Assembly (NCBI GenBank): GCA_022457155.1
Contig: JAJGOT010000003.1
Coordinates: forward strand, 3,088,501-3,152,500
Length of the DNA: 64,000 nt
From: Cladopsammia gracilis
Lineage: Eukaryota > Cnidaria > Anthozoa > Scleractinia > Dendrophylliidae
Direction of reading: 5' to 3'
The first letter of the stretch is position 1. Each line of letters starts with the position of its first letter. A model generated the notes under the pieces. It was not told the DNA's origin and ran no database searches. It saw nothing but the letters and a program-made list of their open reading frames with translations. This document shows positions 1 to 11,660 of the stretch, piece by piece. The position numbers were made by a program, and so were the translations under genes.

Positions 1-339
1 TTCAAATCATATACATAATTATAATTATACTCTGGGTCAGAGCCATGCCATGTTTTACATATCTCACAAACATACAAAGATGTAAGAATTAAACTCAAAA
101 CATGCATAACATAAAACACTCACTAGTAATGCAAAAACAGCTTTTGAATGTACAAGCATCAAATGCTGCTATCTTTTCTTGCAGAGCTACAACCATCAAT
201 CTAGAAAATTATATAAAACAAATAAACATTTATTACTATTAGCAACAAATTCGCTCTCAAGTGCACAAATAACAACAAGACAAATCTGGCAGTAAATGGG
301 ACTATAGGTACTGGGTGCTCCCTAGGATAGCAATGAGCG

Positions 340-580
340 TGGGTGGTAGCGACACACCCTGGGAGCCGTAATTGGGTGGTTAGCAAACACACCCTGCAAA
401 CTAAGTGGGCGGTTAGCGAACACACCCTGAAAAACTAAGTGGGCGGTTAGCGAACACACCCTGAAAAACCAAGTGGGCGGTTAGCGAACACACCCTGCAA
501 ACTAAGTGGGGCGGTTAGCGGACACAAACCCCAAAGCATAGACTTGGGCGGTTGGCGGACACACCCATGTGGTTAGCGAA
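340..580. repeat. 34-bp minisatellite
   Basis: Tandem units built on GGGCGGTTAGCGAACACACC recur every 34 bases (for example at 411, 445 and 479). The outer units are more diverged. Flanking DNA from 1 to 340 and 580 to 900 shows no gene that I can support. Confidence 0.85.
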
Positions 581-900
581 TACCCAGAGAATGAAGCCCC
601 CCGACCCAGCTAGCTAAAGGTGCACTGTAAGGTGGGATAAGGGGCCCACCCAACCTGCCGCGGGCGATAGCTAAGTGGAAGGTGTGCACCCAGGCCAGTA
701 GTCCAAGTTTATTTATAAGGGGAGGGTAGGAGAGGGGAAAAAACAAGGTCAGATGTGTCTAGAAATGCACATGGCAGATGGGAGGTTGACATTTTTTTTT
801 TCAAGTTCTGTTCTTATAGGCAATAAATTCTTGTTGTCTACTGTAATGGCTCTCTCTAGCTTGATCTCCATGGTGAAATAAAAAAAAATATAATTAAGCA

Positions 901-1015
901 TATAAATGGTCAGTGTCCAACACAGTTGAGCAATCTGGTAAATGATGGGAACAGTTGGCAAATGCAACACAGGGCATTAATATATTAGATACTTCACAAA
1001 GAGACACTTTGAGTT
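901..1015 (+). repeat. Direct repeat copy A (partner at 1430-1543)
   Basis: A block of about 115 bases starting TATAAATGGTCAGTGTCC recurs nearly unchanged 529 bases downstream. The intervening DNA holds two C-runs and AT-rich sequence without a recognisable gene. Confidence 0.85.
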
Positions 1016-1429
1016 CCCCCCCCCAAAAAATGGGTTTTCCCCCCTCTATAAATACTAACCCCTATAAAATGAGTCCCCCCCCCCATAAATACTAAAACAC
1101 TGACTGTTTTATAACACTTTTTGCAATAAATATTTTTACTAATTTTAATTTAAATTTTATTCCTTTATCACATAGAGGTTGTAGTGTGCTGCGTTGCAGA
1201 AGTCGCTCCCTCAATTAACAATTACTTTAACAGACTAATATTTGTTTTTATTTGCACTACTCACAACAACTCCCGCCCATACACCTTTTATCAACCTCCT
1301 TATATTCCATTGATGCAAATCAATGCTCATGTTGGGACCCCCTCTTTAAGGGGATCCCATTCTATAACACCTTAAAATGCCACAAAGGTTTCTAGATAAC
1401 TACCAATTTTATATATTTTTATAAAACAA

Positions 1430-1543
1430 TATAAATGGTCAGTGTCCAACACAGTTGAGCAATCTGGTAAATACTGGGAATAGTTGGGAAATGCAACACA
1501 GGGCATTAATATATTAGATACTTCACAAAGAGACACTGTGAGT
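1430..1543 (+). repeat. Direct repeat copy B (partner at 901-1015)
   Basis: Second copy of the 115-base block. It differs from copy A by a few substitutions only, so the duplication looks recent. From 1544 to 2110 I see nothing genic, apart from 1655-1730, which resembles 32726-32790 (shared AAAAAGCCAAAAGAC and CCAAAAATAATGGTCC). Confidence 0.85.
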
Positions 1544-2112
1544 TTCACACGACTTTTGTGCAGAACTCATCTACATGTAGGTAGATTTACAGTTATTACA
1601 CTGTTCAGCTTTCACAAGGTTAAAGCACCATTTTTGGTGCTACAATGTATATGTAATTAAAAAGCCAAAAGACATCTTTATATACTGTACATGTAAGTGG
1701 AAATCCAAAAATAATGGTCCCTTTTTGTTGAAAATATTTTTTATTCCACTACATATAGCTTGCTCTAAGAGTAAAAATACCTGTCTTGAAAAAAATTGTT
1801 AAAAACTTTTAGTGGAAATAGAAAATTAATGTGATACGACGTCATTATCAAGTAGAAAATGACAGACTGAAAGAAAACTTGCTACATGTAAGTTATTAAT
1901 TTCACATAACTTAGAATTCAAACAAAAGAATGTTATTGGTAATTATCTGTTTCTCACTTAATCACCTTCTCTTTTTGTCCTTTTTGCCAACGAGTCAGGC
2001 GAGCGAAAACGCGAGCCTGATGAGGCGGCAGTATATAGAGCCATACGTAGTTTGAAGGATATGCAGAAAAAATCTCGGATCGCTCAGCGCAATTGTAGCG
2101 TAAGTGATCGTT

Positions 2113-2632
2113 TCCGGTGTCAGTGAGATTCTTTTGACCATATTAGGATGTAGCCGGATGTTGATATTTTGCACGAGCCAATCAGAACACTATTTTCCTT
2201 TGTGACGTCACGGGGTTTTCAAAGTGTTGAAGCTTGCTTGGATTTGTACTTTTCACCGTCCACTTCCGTACGTCGTTCGGCGGAGATTTTATGGTTCATT
2301 TCGAAAGTAATTTGCCTGAAATTCTGTTTTTCCTTAAGGTGTATGAAACTTGGATTTCTTACGATTGAATTGCATAATTGATAAGCTCATTAAGACCCGA
2401 GTCGATTCCGGTGTCAGTGAGATTTTTTGACCATATTAGGATGTAGCCGGATGTTGTTAATATTTAGCACGAGCCAATCAGAACACTATTTTCCTTTGTG
2501 ATGTCACGAGGCTCTAAAGTGTTGAAAATTGCTGGGATTTGTACCGTACTTTTCAACATCCAGATGGTTCATTTCATAAATAATTTGCCTGAAATTTTGT
2601 TTTTTTTTTTTAAAGGTGTATGTAACTTGGTT
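2113..2632 (+). repeat. Tandem duplication with CCAAT and CRE-like motifs
   Basis: About 240 bases starting TTCCGGTGTCAGTGAGAT (2113) are repeated from about 2405. Each copy has GAGCCAATCAGAACAC, a CCAAT-box sequence. About 20 bases later the first copy has TGACGTCA, a CRE consensus, and the second has TGATGTCA. No coding sequence follows within a normal promoter distance, so these are more likely part of a dispersed repeat than a working promoter. Confidence 0.7.
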
Positions 2633-2657
2633 TGTTATGATTAAACATAATTATATA

Positions 2658-2905
2658 CCTGCCAAGTCTCACACCTGTGAGTCCAAAACTCCGATCTCGC
2701 GCCTACTCACGCCTATGGAGCAATTTCTCACGCCTGACTTACAGATTTGAGCTATCAGCCTTAACTGATCGCATGATCCAATTAAAAAATAATATGGTTA
2801 CGTTCATGAAAATATGGCACTTTTTTGTAGTTTTTTTTTTTTTATCGTTCTGAACTTTACAATTACAGCTGGATGTTATTCAACAGAGATCTTGAGGTCC
2901 ATGGA
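2658..2905 (+). repeat. Dispersed repeat of about 250 bp (second copy at 47513-47765)
   Basis: It begins TGCCAAGTCTCACACC and ends near GAGGTCCATGGAAA. The same order of blocks, including GATCGCATGATCCAATTA and ATCGTTCTGAAC, is found at 47513-47765, where it interrupts hAT transposase homology. No ORF; class unknown. Confidence 0.8.
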
Positions 2906-3077
2906 AATAGTGAAAATAGTGTATTTTAATAACCCAAACAACCAATTATTCAAACCTCAATCACCACTCACATTTGGGACATTTTTAATGTTGCAAAAAG
3001 TAAAAAGTTTTGCATCACACTAACAAACCAATCTCATTATGAACACCTACAGCAAGAAACTTGTGCTATACACCTAA

Positions 3078-3368
3078 TATACACCAAATTGAAGAAACGT
3101 TGTCGGGTGAAAAACATAAACCATGAACGATGCGACGCAAAGGCTTACTTGGAAGTTGGGTAAATTAATCTTTGTTTGTGACAGAATACACATAATAATT
3201 ATTAACACACAATGCATAGATCATGTCTCAAACAAGAAAACATCTTGATTATCAAGAAATGGAATATAACTACGCTTACCAATGCTGCCTACCCAGAATC
3301 CCATTCGGTCTCATCGTTCATAGTTTATGCTTTTCACGGGTCAATGTTTCTTCAATTAGGTGTATATA
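3078..3368. mobile_element. MITE with long terminal inverted repeats
   Basis: The left end TATACACCAAATTGAAGAAA is matched in reverse complement by the right end TTCAATTAGGTGTATATA. The inverted match continues for over 50 bases through the ACCATGAACGAT segment. The element is about 290 bp with no ORF. Related left ends occur at about 20532 and 26767, upstream of kinase copies K1 and K2. From 3369 to 4810 I see no supportable gene. Confidence 0.8.
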
Positions 3369-4810
3369 GTTAGGCTTAGCCTAACAGCGTCGCCCTCTGA
3401 AGACCCCCTGAACAAGCTTAAATGAAACTTAACTTAGGTGAAAGGTCGGAAGCACAAGAATTAAGATTGACGACCGGGCTATTTTTCAATTTTAGCAGTC
3501 AAAAACAGTATTACCCGACCGTCTGCACAGTACATTTAGACCGTACAAAAGTTCACAAAAGCAGCTTTTTCTCCCTCTAGAATAACTATTACGACTATTT
3601 TCCGAATAAAATATAGTTGTTGCTAATAAAAAATGCCCGAGAAACTGATTTGGAAATCAAAAATGCAAAAATACACAAACATTTGCATAAGGCGACGCGA
3701 GTATAAAATCTAAGTCTTGTTTTGTTTATATAAAATCGCTTTTCAATCTATGTAATGAATGAATAAACACATAAAAATAGACAACACAACCTTCTTTCGA
3801 AAAATTTTATTCAAATCTCCATTAGTTTATGTTTAAAAGCAAAACATGTACCATTTATAGCGCATCGAGGCCGAGCCGTGACTTCGATGAAATTTAAGAA
3901 ATCAATACAACTGAATTTTAGCTACACGTTTATAAACAATTCTCCAAAACTAACGAGAACACAAACAAAAAGTCAATCACAGATTGATATCAAGATAAAT
4001 TCCCATCGAAATTTGTTTTACCTTTAAGTCCCTCCTCCGGCGACTACTGTACTTGGAAATTCTTTCTTAGGTGCTGAAATCGGCTGTGTCCTGGTGTACC
4101 AGTACAGGAGGGATTTTACATTGTATTCTCTTTGTTTGTGATCTATTGTTTTCGTGTAGTTTATTGTTTAGTCTTTGTTTCGTTCTTTTTGTTAGCGGTA
4201 CACGAGGACAGAACCCTGAAATCTGTAAAATGAACCCATCTCTCCGCATTGCTAAAAAACGTATATAGTTCCTCGAAGCAAGATTTTATCCCTGAAAGCT
4301 CTTCTTTTTCCACTAAAGCGGCTTCTGAGTATCCCTTAATTAGTATCCTGTCTTGAGTAGCAAACCGCAAAAAAAATGTTGGGTAATAACGACTTTAATT
4401 CTCTGCTAAAAACAGCAAAAAAAAATCCTGCAACTAAAGTGTTTGAGCTGACGGCTGTGTAGCCGCTCGTAAAACAAAACCTCAAAGATCCCGGATGTTG
4501 TGTGGCGTCACACGCGCATGTTTTGCAATGTCAAACACGCGAGCGAGCTAGCCAAAAGTGTACGTAGGGCAGCGGGCACACAACATGCATGCGAAACATT
4601 CCGCTAGCCATGACCATGAAAAATGATGGGCATAGGTTCTATGAGTATGGTGCTCCGCGGGCCGGCTCCGCTATAAGAAATAGCATGTTCTTCTCAAAAT
4701 CGCCTAAATTACAATCTACTGTATTTTGTAACATTTCAAACAAATATAAATTATATCGAAAACCACTCCATGTCTGTTCTTTTTTTGCAAAAAATTCGTT
4801 ACAACTATAT

Positions 4811-4953
4811 ACTAGTGGTACCTATCGGTAAGTGCCAATGAGCCAAGTAATCATTGTTGTTGATAACTATAATTGTTGTTAAGGAAAACAATGATTCACA
4901 ACAACAACAATGATTTATTGGCTCGTTGGCACTTACCGATAGGTACCACTAGT
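4811..4953. mobile_element. Hairpin MITE, 143 bp
   Basis: Near-perfect palindrome. ACTAGTGGTACCTATCGG at the left is mirrored by CCGATAGGTACCACTAGT at the right, and the arms extend over 50 bases into CAACAACAACAATGATT. Only a short loop separates the arms. No coding content. Confidence 0.9.
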
Positions 4954-5096
4954 CTACTTGATAATTAGTAGTGTCAAAACATCATATAGCATCAATTTAT
5001 TAGGCCATTTTTTTTCAAGTTTGCTTGTGCCTTAAAAATTGCTAAACTTGTTGCTGCCGGCAGGCAGTCTACTAATCGTGTAGAATCGAGAATCTA

Positions 5097-5155
5097 GAAT
5101 TCTGTCCTTCTGTCCTTCTGTCCTTCTGTCCTTCTGTCCTTCTGTCCTTCTGTCT
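5097..5155. repeat. 8-bp microsatellite (CTGTCCTT)n
   Basis: Six to seven copies of CTGTCCTT. Open reading frames crossing it on the minus strand are low-complexity artefacts. From 5156 to 6791 there is no recognised exon; a run of 21 G lies at 6668-6688. The span is probably BCAS3 intron. Confidence 0.85.
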
Positions 5156-6791
5156 GTCTCGGTTTTCCGATAGTAACAATGAAATATTGTTTGAGAACCA
5201 ATCAAGAGCGGTAGAAGATCTACGAAACCGTCGGCAGTCTCGGGAGAGCCTCGGCATCCAATCAAAACAAAGTAATGACAAGCCGACTCGAGCATGCATA
5301 GGCGATGCACGACAAAGCTGTTTCTGTTTCGACGCCATATTGGACTGGTTTTCAAGCTGTTTTGCTGTCCATTCGACTTGGTAATGTCTAAAAGTACGCT
5401 GGAAATCAGTTAAACATGGACAAAGGTTCTTCTCAGGGCCAACGTATTTGCTGGATCTCTGTTGAACAAGACGCTGTGGGAGCGTATACATGTACTTAGC
5501 TTGGGCGTCGTTGTATTACTGTTAGGCATATTGGAAAATAAGCTTACATGTCTTGGGAATCTGCTAAGGAATCTGCATGCACGTTAGTTCACGATTTGAT
5601 AATAGGTAGTATTGGGATAGTGTGAGCACGCTAACAAAGAAGCGCGTTAACCTTCAAAAACAAGAAGACGGAAGCGTGCGAGATCGCACGCAAATTATTA
5701 AAATAGCGTGTCCACTGTGTCAGAATCTTTCAGTTTATTTTGTCTGGTCCGGAACCGGGGTCAAAACAACTTTTCAAATTGAGAGTTTCGCTGGAAGTAT
5801 TCCAGCCATCATTATAATAAATTTTGAATGAAACTTATAAATTTAATCAAAGTTAACGACAGAAGTTATAATTTAGGGCGAGAGAAACAAATTTAGCCCT
5901 TTCTATATTTTTTCAGTTGAGGTAAAAATGCTGCAATTTGCATAATGTGAAAAGTAATTTGAAACCTTCCCAGTAACGCAACGCATCTTGCAAAATATAT
6001 CCAATTTTTAATATTCCTCCGTATCCGAAACAAAGAAAAGAAAATTAAATGAAAAAAGTGATCACTTTGAGGTTATTTTCGCTCGAGAAACATTCACTAG
6101 CGCAAGCGAAACTCGCAAGAAACGATCATTGTTTACATCTTCATCGGCGGTGAATTTTTGCACCGGAGGCTGTTTTGTTCCTCCAACTCCGGGTCCAACT
6201 TCACGACTATAAAAATTCATGAAAGGCAAACAACCGAAAGAAGTGAAATAAATTGGAATTCCTACCACGCTTATATTTCTTCCTTCGCTGTCCAGTGTTC
6301 ACTTTTTATTAAACCAACGCTATGTTTTCGTCTATAAAATCTGACGCGGATGATTCGAGAATCAGGAAAATAACCAGCACGAAATCAAGACAAACAGACT
6401 ATTTACATGTGGGAAAAATCTGAGACCTTCCGGAATGCACAGAACTAAAGGATTTTCGCCAAATTCCACGGCGATGGCGTAAATTTGATTTATGCCAACC
6501 CAATGTTTTCAAGATTCTTATCCAGCTTAACCAGCATCTCGCAATGAGGCAGCACTTCACTTCCAATATGGAACTACTAGTAATATGGTTTATTCTCTCT
6601 TTGAAAATTTACTTGGTATCATACATGTACTATAGGTGTTCTACACGAATAAGCATTTTGTGTACGAGGGGGGGGGGGGGGGGGGGGGCTGTTTTGACCC
6701 AAAAAGTAGAAATCCCTGAGACATATCAGAGATAAACATGCTTCTGGTAGTGAGGATCTTTTGATTCAATGGATTGACTCCTTGTAATTAC

Positions 6792-6899
6792 CTTTGGTTG
6801 CACAGCACATCATACACTTCAGACTTAAACCCAATGGAGTGAACTTGATCACCTGTGGCAAGTGACCACAGATTGACTGTGGAGAACGGCAGGGACGGG
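6792..6899 (-). CDS. BCAS3: BCAS3 coding exon 7
   Basis: Encodes 36 residues with VNLWSLATGDQVHSIGFKSE followed by V-Y-D-V-L-C-N, another propeller blade (mammalian VDLYSLRTGEMVKSIQFK). Acceptor TTTTTGCAG, donor GTAATT, ends in phase 2 awaiting an exon to the left. Confidence 0.94.
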
Positions 6900-9800
6900 C
6901 TGCAAAAACAAAAGCAAATTTCAACTGAAAGAGAAACAGATGCAAACTTTACATGGAGCTTTTCAAAAGAAATTATAAATTGATCAGGAGAAGGTTCTGA
7001 ATGAATGAAATTCCTTCAGAATTGAGATAGTAGAATCTCTATACCACAGCCTGCACCCTCACACAGTTGTAGAAGGGCCACAGTTTTGGGGGGCTTTAAT
7101 ACAGGAATATCTAAGTGAAGTACAATATAAATGTATATAATTATGAAGCCCTAATGTCTAAGCACATGAACATGATCAAAAAATAATGCAAGTCCCTGAA
7201 TGTATAATTTAGTGTACATGTATTATTATAGCACTTAAAAATCAGTCAGGTGACAAGCTCATTATTTTCTAGACTTGAAACTCTAAAGACTCGCCTTTCA
7301 AGAATTGAGAATCGAGTCTCGACACTTACAGATCGAGGCACAAGGGACTGTTGACACATTTGAGTGGTTCTAATAACAAACAGCCCAGGGGACTTAACTT
7401 TTGTTTGGCTGTCCAGAGCGCTTAAAATGCCACAGCATGGGTTCCTAAATTATGAGGTTTGGGCTATTAAGCCTCCTTGGAATTTTTCTTTAACAAAAGA
7501 TTACAAGGTAGAAAAGGTAGATGACTAACCTTGCAGCATCACAAACAGCAAAGAGAGGTCTTGAATCTGCAAACTCATCCTTAGTCTTTGCACCTACATT
7601 GATTGAGCAATAATGATGATCAGTCATTAGTTAGTTCCTTCTCCAATGCTTTATCTTGCAGGTGAATTACAGTGTATAAAGCACATTTGAAAAAAAAAAC
7701 ATGGAATTTGCACTAGTCTATTTAATGCATTGTCCTGGCCAATATCCTATTTGAAGATAGTGCAAATACAGCATGATGTACCTTCCAGTGGAGTCTTGAG
7801 CATGCGCACAAGTCTCACAGGCCCTTGACGAAGAGACAACACCTCCTGCGCTTCACCAGTTGACTGAAAAGAGTAAAAATCCACTGAATTATAAAAGAAC
7901 ATTGGCAAGCCAACTCTCTTAGTTAATTTTTACCTTTGGTGGCCATTTGGCAACAGACTCTGGAGTTGGCTGCCAGGATAGCAAATCTTTTTTTAATCAG
8001 GTCACCAGTGCTAAAATTTTAATAGCCATGGCACCTAAAAAAGTCACAATTTGTATGGTTGACTGAATTAAGAACTGTAGATTAAAATTTGTCATTTAGA
8101 CCCCAAAATATGGCTTAAAATTAATATTGAAACGGGCTCTTACAGGTAATTTGAAAAATCACAGGACTATGTACCCTGGACAGACATGTAGTGAAGTGTT
8201 CAAAATCTTGAAGAAAAGAATCTTCAAAACAGCAAAATGTGATTATCATTTATTTAGCTGAGTGATAATACTTACTGGGATAGTCCACACATGAAATCCA
8301 TTTGTGTAACCAAGTATAAGCAGTAGGGGTAAAGCCAGTCCTGATGATACATCCTCCTGATGCAGCGTGTTATCTGTGTGGGGGAACATATACATGTAAT
8401 TCACGCACACAAAATAATGAATCCATGCTTTAGAATTGACATTGACCTCTAAGATAAGACATAAAAATTTAGACACCAAATATACACATTTAAAAGCACA
8501 TTTCTAGAACAAGGGGTGAAAATGAAATGTGGAAACGTTTGCTTGTTTTGGCAGTCAGGTAGAGTACATTTCCAGTAATTTTCACCACCAGTGAGCCAAG
8601 TACCAGACCAGGCAATTTCCTGAAGGATCCTGCCAAAAGAAAATTTTTTCTTGTGGGAACACAGCGGGCAATCCCGAGCAGGCAAGATACAGTAATAATA
8701 ACAATAATAATAACTTTATTGTTTATATAGCGCAAAATACATTTATATACATGTATGATCTAATGCGCTTTACATGATCATAAAAAATAGATTCTATTTT
8801 AACTAATATATACTATAAGTTATTGAATATTATAACAAATGACATTTCTTATGTGAGTATATAAATTATATCGTTGGTAAGCTATTTTAAAAAGATACGT
8901 TTTCAGTGATTGTTTAAATTTATTTATAGAGGATTCATCCCTTATATTCTGTGGAAGTGTGTTCCACAAGGAAGGAGCTGCTACCTCAAAAGCTCTGTCT
9001 CCAGAATTTCTTTTCGTTACATTATGTACAATTTCATAGGAGATGACCGTTGTTATTGTTTGTGTACAGTAGCTCCATCTTGCCTGCTGTAAAACTTCAA
9101 GTCACTTCATGCTACAAAATCCTGACTGAAAACACTAACACATGTACATTTACCATGGATTTAACTCACAGACTGGTCAGTTAAAGCTGAAAAGACTTCA
9201 ACTCCAAACTTCCCCTCGAATAACTCTTTCACAGTGTAAGTGACAAAAACAATATAAAATTATACATTTTGTTTATAAAGTGTATTTTTTTTCTCACCAT
9301 TTATATCAGCCTCCTCAAACTTCACCCATAATACTCTCTCCTTATCCTCTTGCTTCTGACTTCCAGTTACAGCCTAAATGAAGTTAGAAAATAATGGTAA
9401 ATAATGTGTTTAAAAACACAAATTAGGGTTATAGTATGCTCTACATGTAGCAGTGCCAGGTGCCACAGGCTACTAACTTTTGTCTTTGATTGATAAGAAA
9501 AACAGAGTTTTTGCACATACATTAATTTTACAAACTGTACGTAGCTTAACTGCTGGGTACCCTACATTTTATAGTTTGACTCCCTATGATAACTCTTAGA
9601 ACACAGCCTTGAATTGTATCCAAAAATTTTTCCTAAATTAATATATAACAGGTGTGGCCTATGTTGTGGTTCAATTTTGGTTTGGGTTTGAAAATTTTAA
9701 ATCAAATTAATTTTTGTTTTCCTTTGTCTTTGATTTCATTATGGTAATACATTGGAGACAAAGGAAAATAAAAAAACAAAATAAAACTACAACTGCAGCT

Positions 9801-11483
9801 ACATTAAAGGTATTGTAGGGGTATTGTCTTCAAGAGCAAAGTGGCCCACAACTGTCAAAGCTTAACCTGGTTTGTGTAGCATAAAGGGTCTGAGAGTAAT
9901 AATACTTCCCCCAGCTAGGTGACATGAGAGAACATCACTGGGACATATTTACCCCAGCCATCATTAAAATCTCCTAGGTCTCTTGTGTAAATCTCAGGCT
10001 CAATTCTCACAATCTCTCTCATCTTAGGACGCTTTGTAAGATTTTTTTCCTTTGCATTACTTGGTCATCGAAGACTCGTTCATGTTAATAAAAGTGATGA
10101 CATCACAATAAATTTATTGGTACGAGGACAATGGCCCCTCTCGGCTGGTTCAGGAGTCAATAGAATAATGCTAATATAGTATTTTTCTTCTTCAAAGCAA
10201 GAGCAATTAAAAACGTTATGAATCTTAACAACATAATCGGGCATGTTCTTGTGTATGTTTTGACTCTTGCATCTTGTTAAATATTAAATGAATTTAAAAA
10301 GTCCTGTAATTTTGCATTAATACCTACAGCTGATAACATTTAAGAGCCAATCAGACTGACGGTATTATTGATTTGTTGACTGAGAGATTATACATGTACT
10401 TGCTGAAATGGACTTGATATATTTCAAGAAATGTAAATTGTTTTTTGTTACACAGCAACATGTCACTGTATCTGGCGAAGTATGAAAATTAAGTACATGT
10501 ATGAATGTTTAAAGGAGATACTACAGAAAAACTGGTAAACTATGTGATGTCACTGGCTCTGGCCTCAATGAGAAACTTAATACTTGTGACAGCTACATAT
10601 AAAATTATGCCCACAGATCAATATGAGTTTGTCACGTAATACCTGTAAGCTCGTCACGAGCTTAACACAAGGAAAAACAAGATTGGCACAAGGGAAAACT
10701 TGTTTAGCCGATATGTAGTTACTTTCGTATCGACCCAGAAACTTTCCTTATCGCAGTAATAATTTCCGTGTTGTTTAGCGAAGAGAAAATTTCACCAATT
10801 CTACACTACTCCCAGCTGTGTAGATTCCAGTTTCACAAACAGGCTCTATATACATTGTATTAGCTTACATGTATGCAGCAAAACCATGTACATCTTTATG
10901 CTTGTTTCAATTAATCCATAGCAAAAACGATATCGACACAAGTCAAAATGAATCGTGAAGTTTGTTGTTAAATCTATCTTAAAATAAATTTAAGGCTATC
11001 AAAAAAGAAACTAACTAAACATCTTAAAAATTGTTCACCACACCTATGGTGCTAGTCACGTAAATTTTTTCCTGAATTTCGATTTGATTTCCCCAATAAA
11101 GTGTTTTTCTTAAAATATCTCGAATAAATGGCCTTCAAATAATATTAAATACTACTTAAATTAAAAATCCGACAACAGAAAGGATAAAAATAGCTGGAAA
11201 TTGCTGACATACACAGGATGACGTTATGAAATAAATTTCAAGTTCGAACAAAAGCGTTTCACTTGCCTGTGGTACGACATCGTGTAGAAAGCTTACCACA
11301 CTCTCCACATAGGACTTGTCGCTGTAAAAACACCAGATCGATTTCGTTAAAACATCGAAGGGGACTCTAATGGAGAAAAAGAGCCAAAATATTTTGTTGA
11401 ATGGTTAAAAACCTGATAGCTTGAGGTCGAACGACCAGCCCTCCACCGCGCGAAACTCTCCTCGCAGTAGACTCCACAGACAT
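6792..11483 (-). CDS. BCAS3: BCAS3 orthologue, first seven coding exons (3' part outside window)
   Basis: Exons in transcript order are 11413-11483, 11267-11321, 9298-9373, 8276-8373, 7782-7863, 7530-7593 and 6792-6899, giving 554 coding bases (184 residues plus two bases). The product begins MSVESTARRVSRGGGL, then V-V-R-P-Q-A, a conserved Y-V-E-S-V-V helix, and the first beta-propeller strands around LLLILGYTNGFHVWTIP and STGEAQEVLSLRQGPVRL. These line up in order with my recollection of human BCAS3. In mammals BCAS3 is a WD40-propeller protein that binds phosphoinositides with PHAF1 at autophagosome-forming sites and is linked to cytoskeleton and cell migration. All junction phases agree. 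Mammalian BCAS3 is roughly 900 residues, so about four fifths is missing here; the next exon was not found between 1 and 6791 and probably lies further left. Confidence 0.95.
7530..7593 (-). CDS. BCAS3: BCAS3 coding exon 6
   Basis: Encodes GAKTKDEFADSRPLFAVCD and two more residues, matching the conserved D-N-F-A-E-K-R-P-L-L-G-V-C region. Acceptor AATGTAG, donor GTTAGT, ends in phase 2. Confidence 0.93.
7782..7863 (-). CDS. BCAS3: BCAS3 coding exon 5
   Basis: Encodes STGEAQEVLSLRQGPVRLV and a further eight residues. Acceptor TCTTTTCAG, donor GTACAT, ends in phase 1. It aligns with the conserved GEAQELFSVRHGPIR stretch. Confidence 0.95.
8276..8373 (-). CDS. BCAS3: BCAS3 coding exon 4
   Basis: Encodes 33 residues ending LLLILGYTNGFHVWTIP, the start of the beta-propeller (mammalian LLIMIGYSDGMQVWSIP). 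Acceptor CCCACACAG, donor GTAAGT. Confidence 0.95.
8691..9036 (-). mobile_element. CR1/L2-like LINE 3' end in BCAS3 intron 3
   Basis: On the minus strand the sequence encodes R-N-S-G-D-R-A-F-E-V-A-A-P-S-L-W-N-T-L-P and then a K-Q-S-L-K-T-Y-L-F tail, the usual C-terminus of CR1/L2-type reverse transcriptase ORFs. A 3' UTR with GCGCTATATAAACAA and an ATT-type microsatellite tail follows. It is 5' truncated and not functional. Confidence 0.85.
9298..9373 (-). CDS. BCAS3: BCAS3 coding exon 3
   Basis: Encodes 25 residues including the conserved KERVLWVKFEEADIN (mammalian KEKIVWVRFENADLN). Acceptor TTTAG, donor GTGAGA, ends in phase 1. The intron of about 1.9 kb between exons 2 and 3 (9374-11266) has only a small palindrome at about 9710-9775 around CTTTGTCT/AGACAAAG. 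Confidence 0.95.
11267..11321 (-). CDS. BCAS3: BCAS3 coding exon 2, followed by a GC donor
   Basis: After a TTTTTACAG acceptor it encodes SDKSYVESVVSFLHDVVPQ, 19 residues counting the split first codon. The 3' boundary reads CAG then GCAAGT, a non-canonical GC donor with otherwise perfect consensus. Reading joins in phase 0 to exon 3. Confidence 0.93.
11413..11483 (-). CDS. BCAS3: BCAS3 coding exon 1
   Basis: Starts at ATG 11483-11481 and encodes 23 residues plus two bases, ending at a GTTTTT donor after A-I-AG. This ATG is chosen because M-S-V-E precedes the conserved G-L-V-V-R-P-Q-A motif at the same distance as in mammals. Confidence 0.93.
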
Positions 11484-11660
11484 CGTTTAGAGCTACGAAA
11501 AGCTCTTATGGATCTTCAGAAATGAAGATTACTAAGCTATGTAGCTTTTGCACTCAATTTTGCTCACATTTCCATCGTCTTTTCTTCATATCGTTTCTTT
11601 AAAGATCATTTTCGATGACTAAAACTCTGTTTTGGCGCCGTGTTACGTCAGAAAAAAACA
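11484..11660 (-). promoter_or_regulatory. BCAS3: Putative TATA-less BCAS3 promoter with E2F-like and CRE-like sites
   Basis: About 150-170 bases upstream of the BCAS3 ATG, the plus strand has TTTGGCGCC (11631-11639), matching the E2F consensus, and TTACGTCA (11643-11650), a CRE variant. No TATA box is evident. The transcription start is not visible from sequence. Confidence 0.5.

Noticed and set aside
2169..2560. CCAAT plus CRE motif pairs as a real promoter
   Set aside because: Both copies lie in a duplicated repeat with no downstream gene; similar CCAATCA words occur in other repeats of the window.
5072..5491. 139-codon minus-strand ORF
   Set aside because: It runs into the CTGTCCTT microsatellite, has no recognisable domain, and no splice or BCAS3 similarity.
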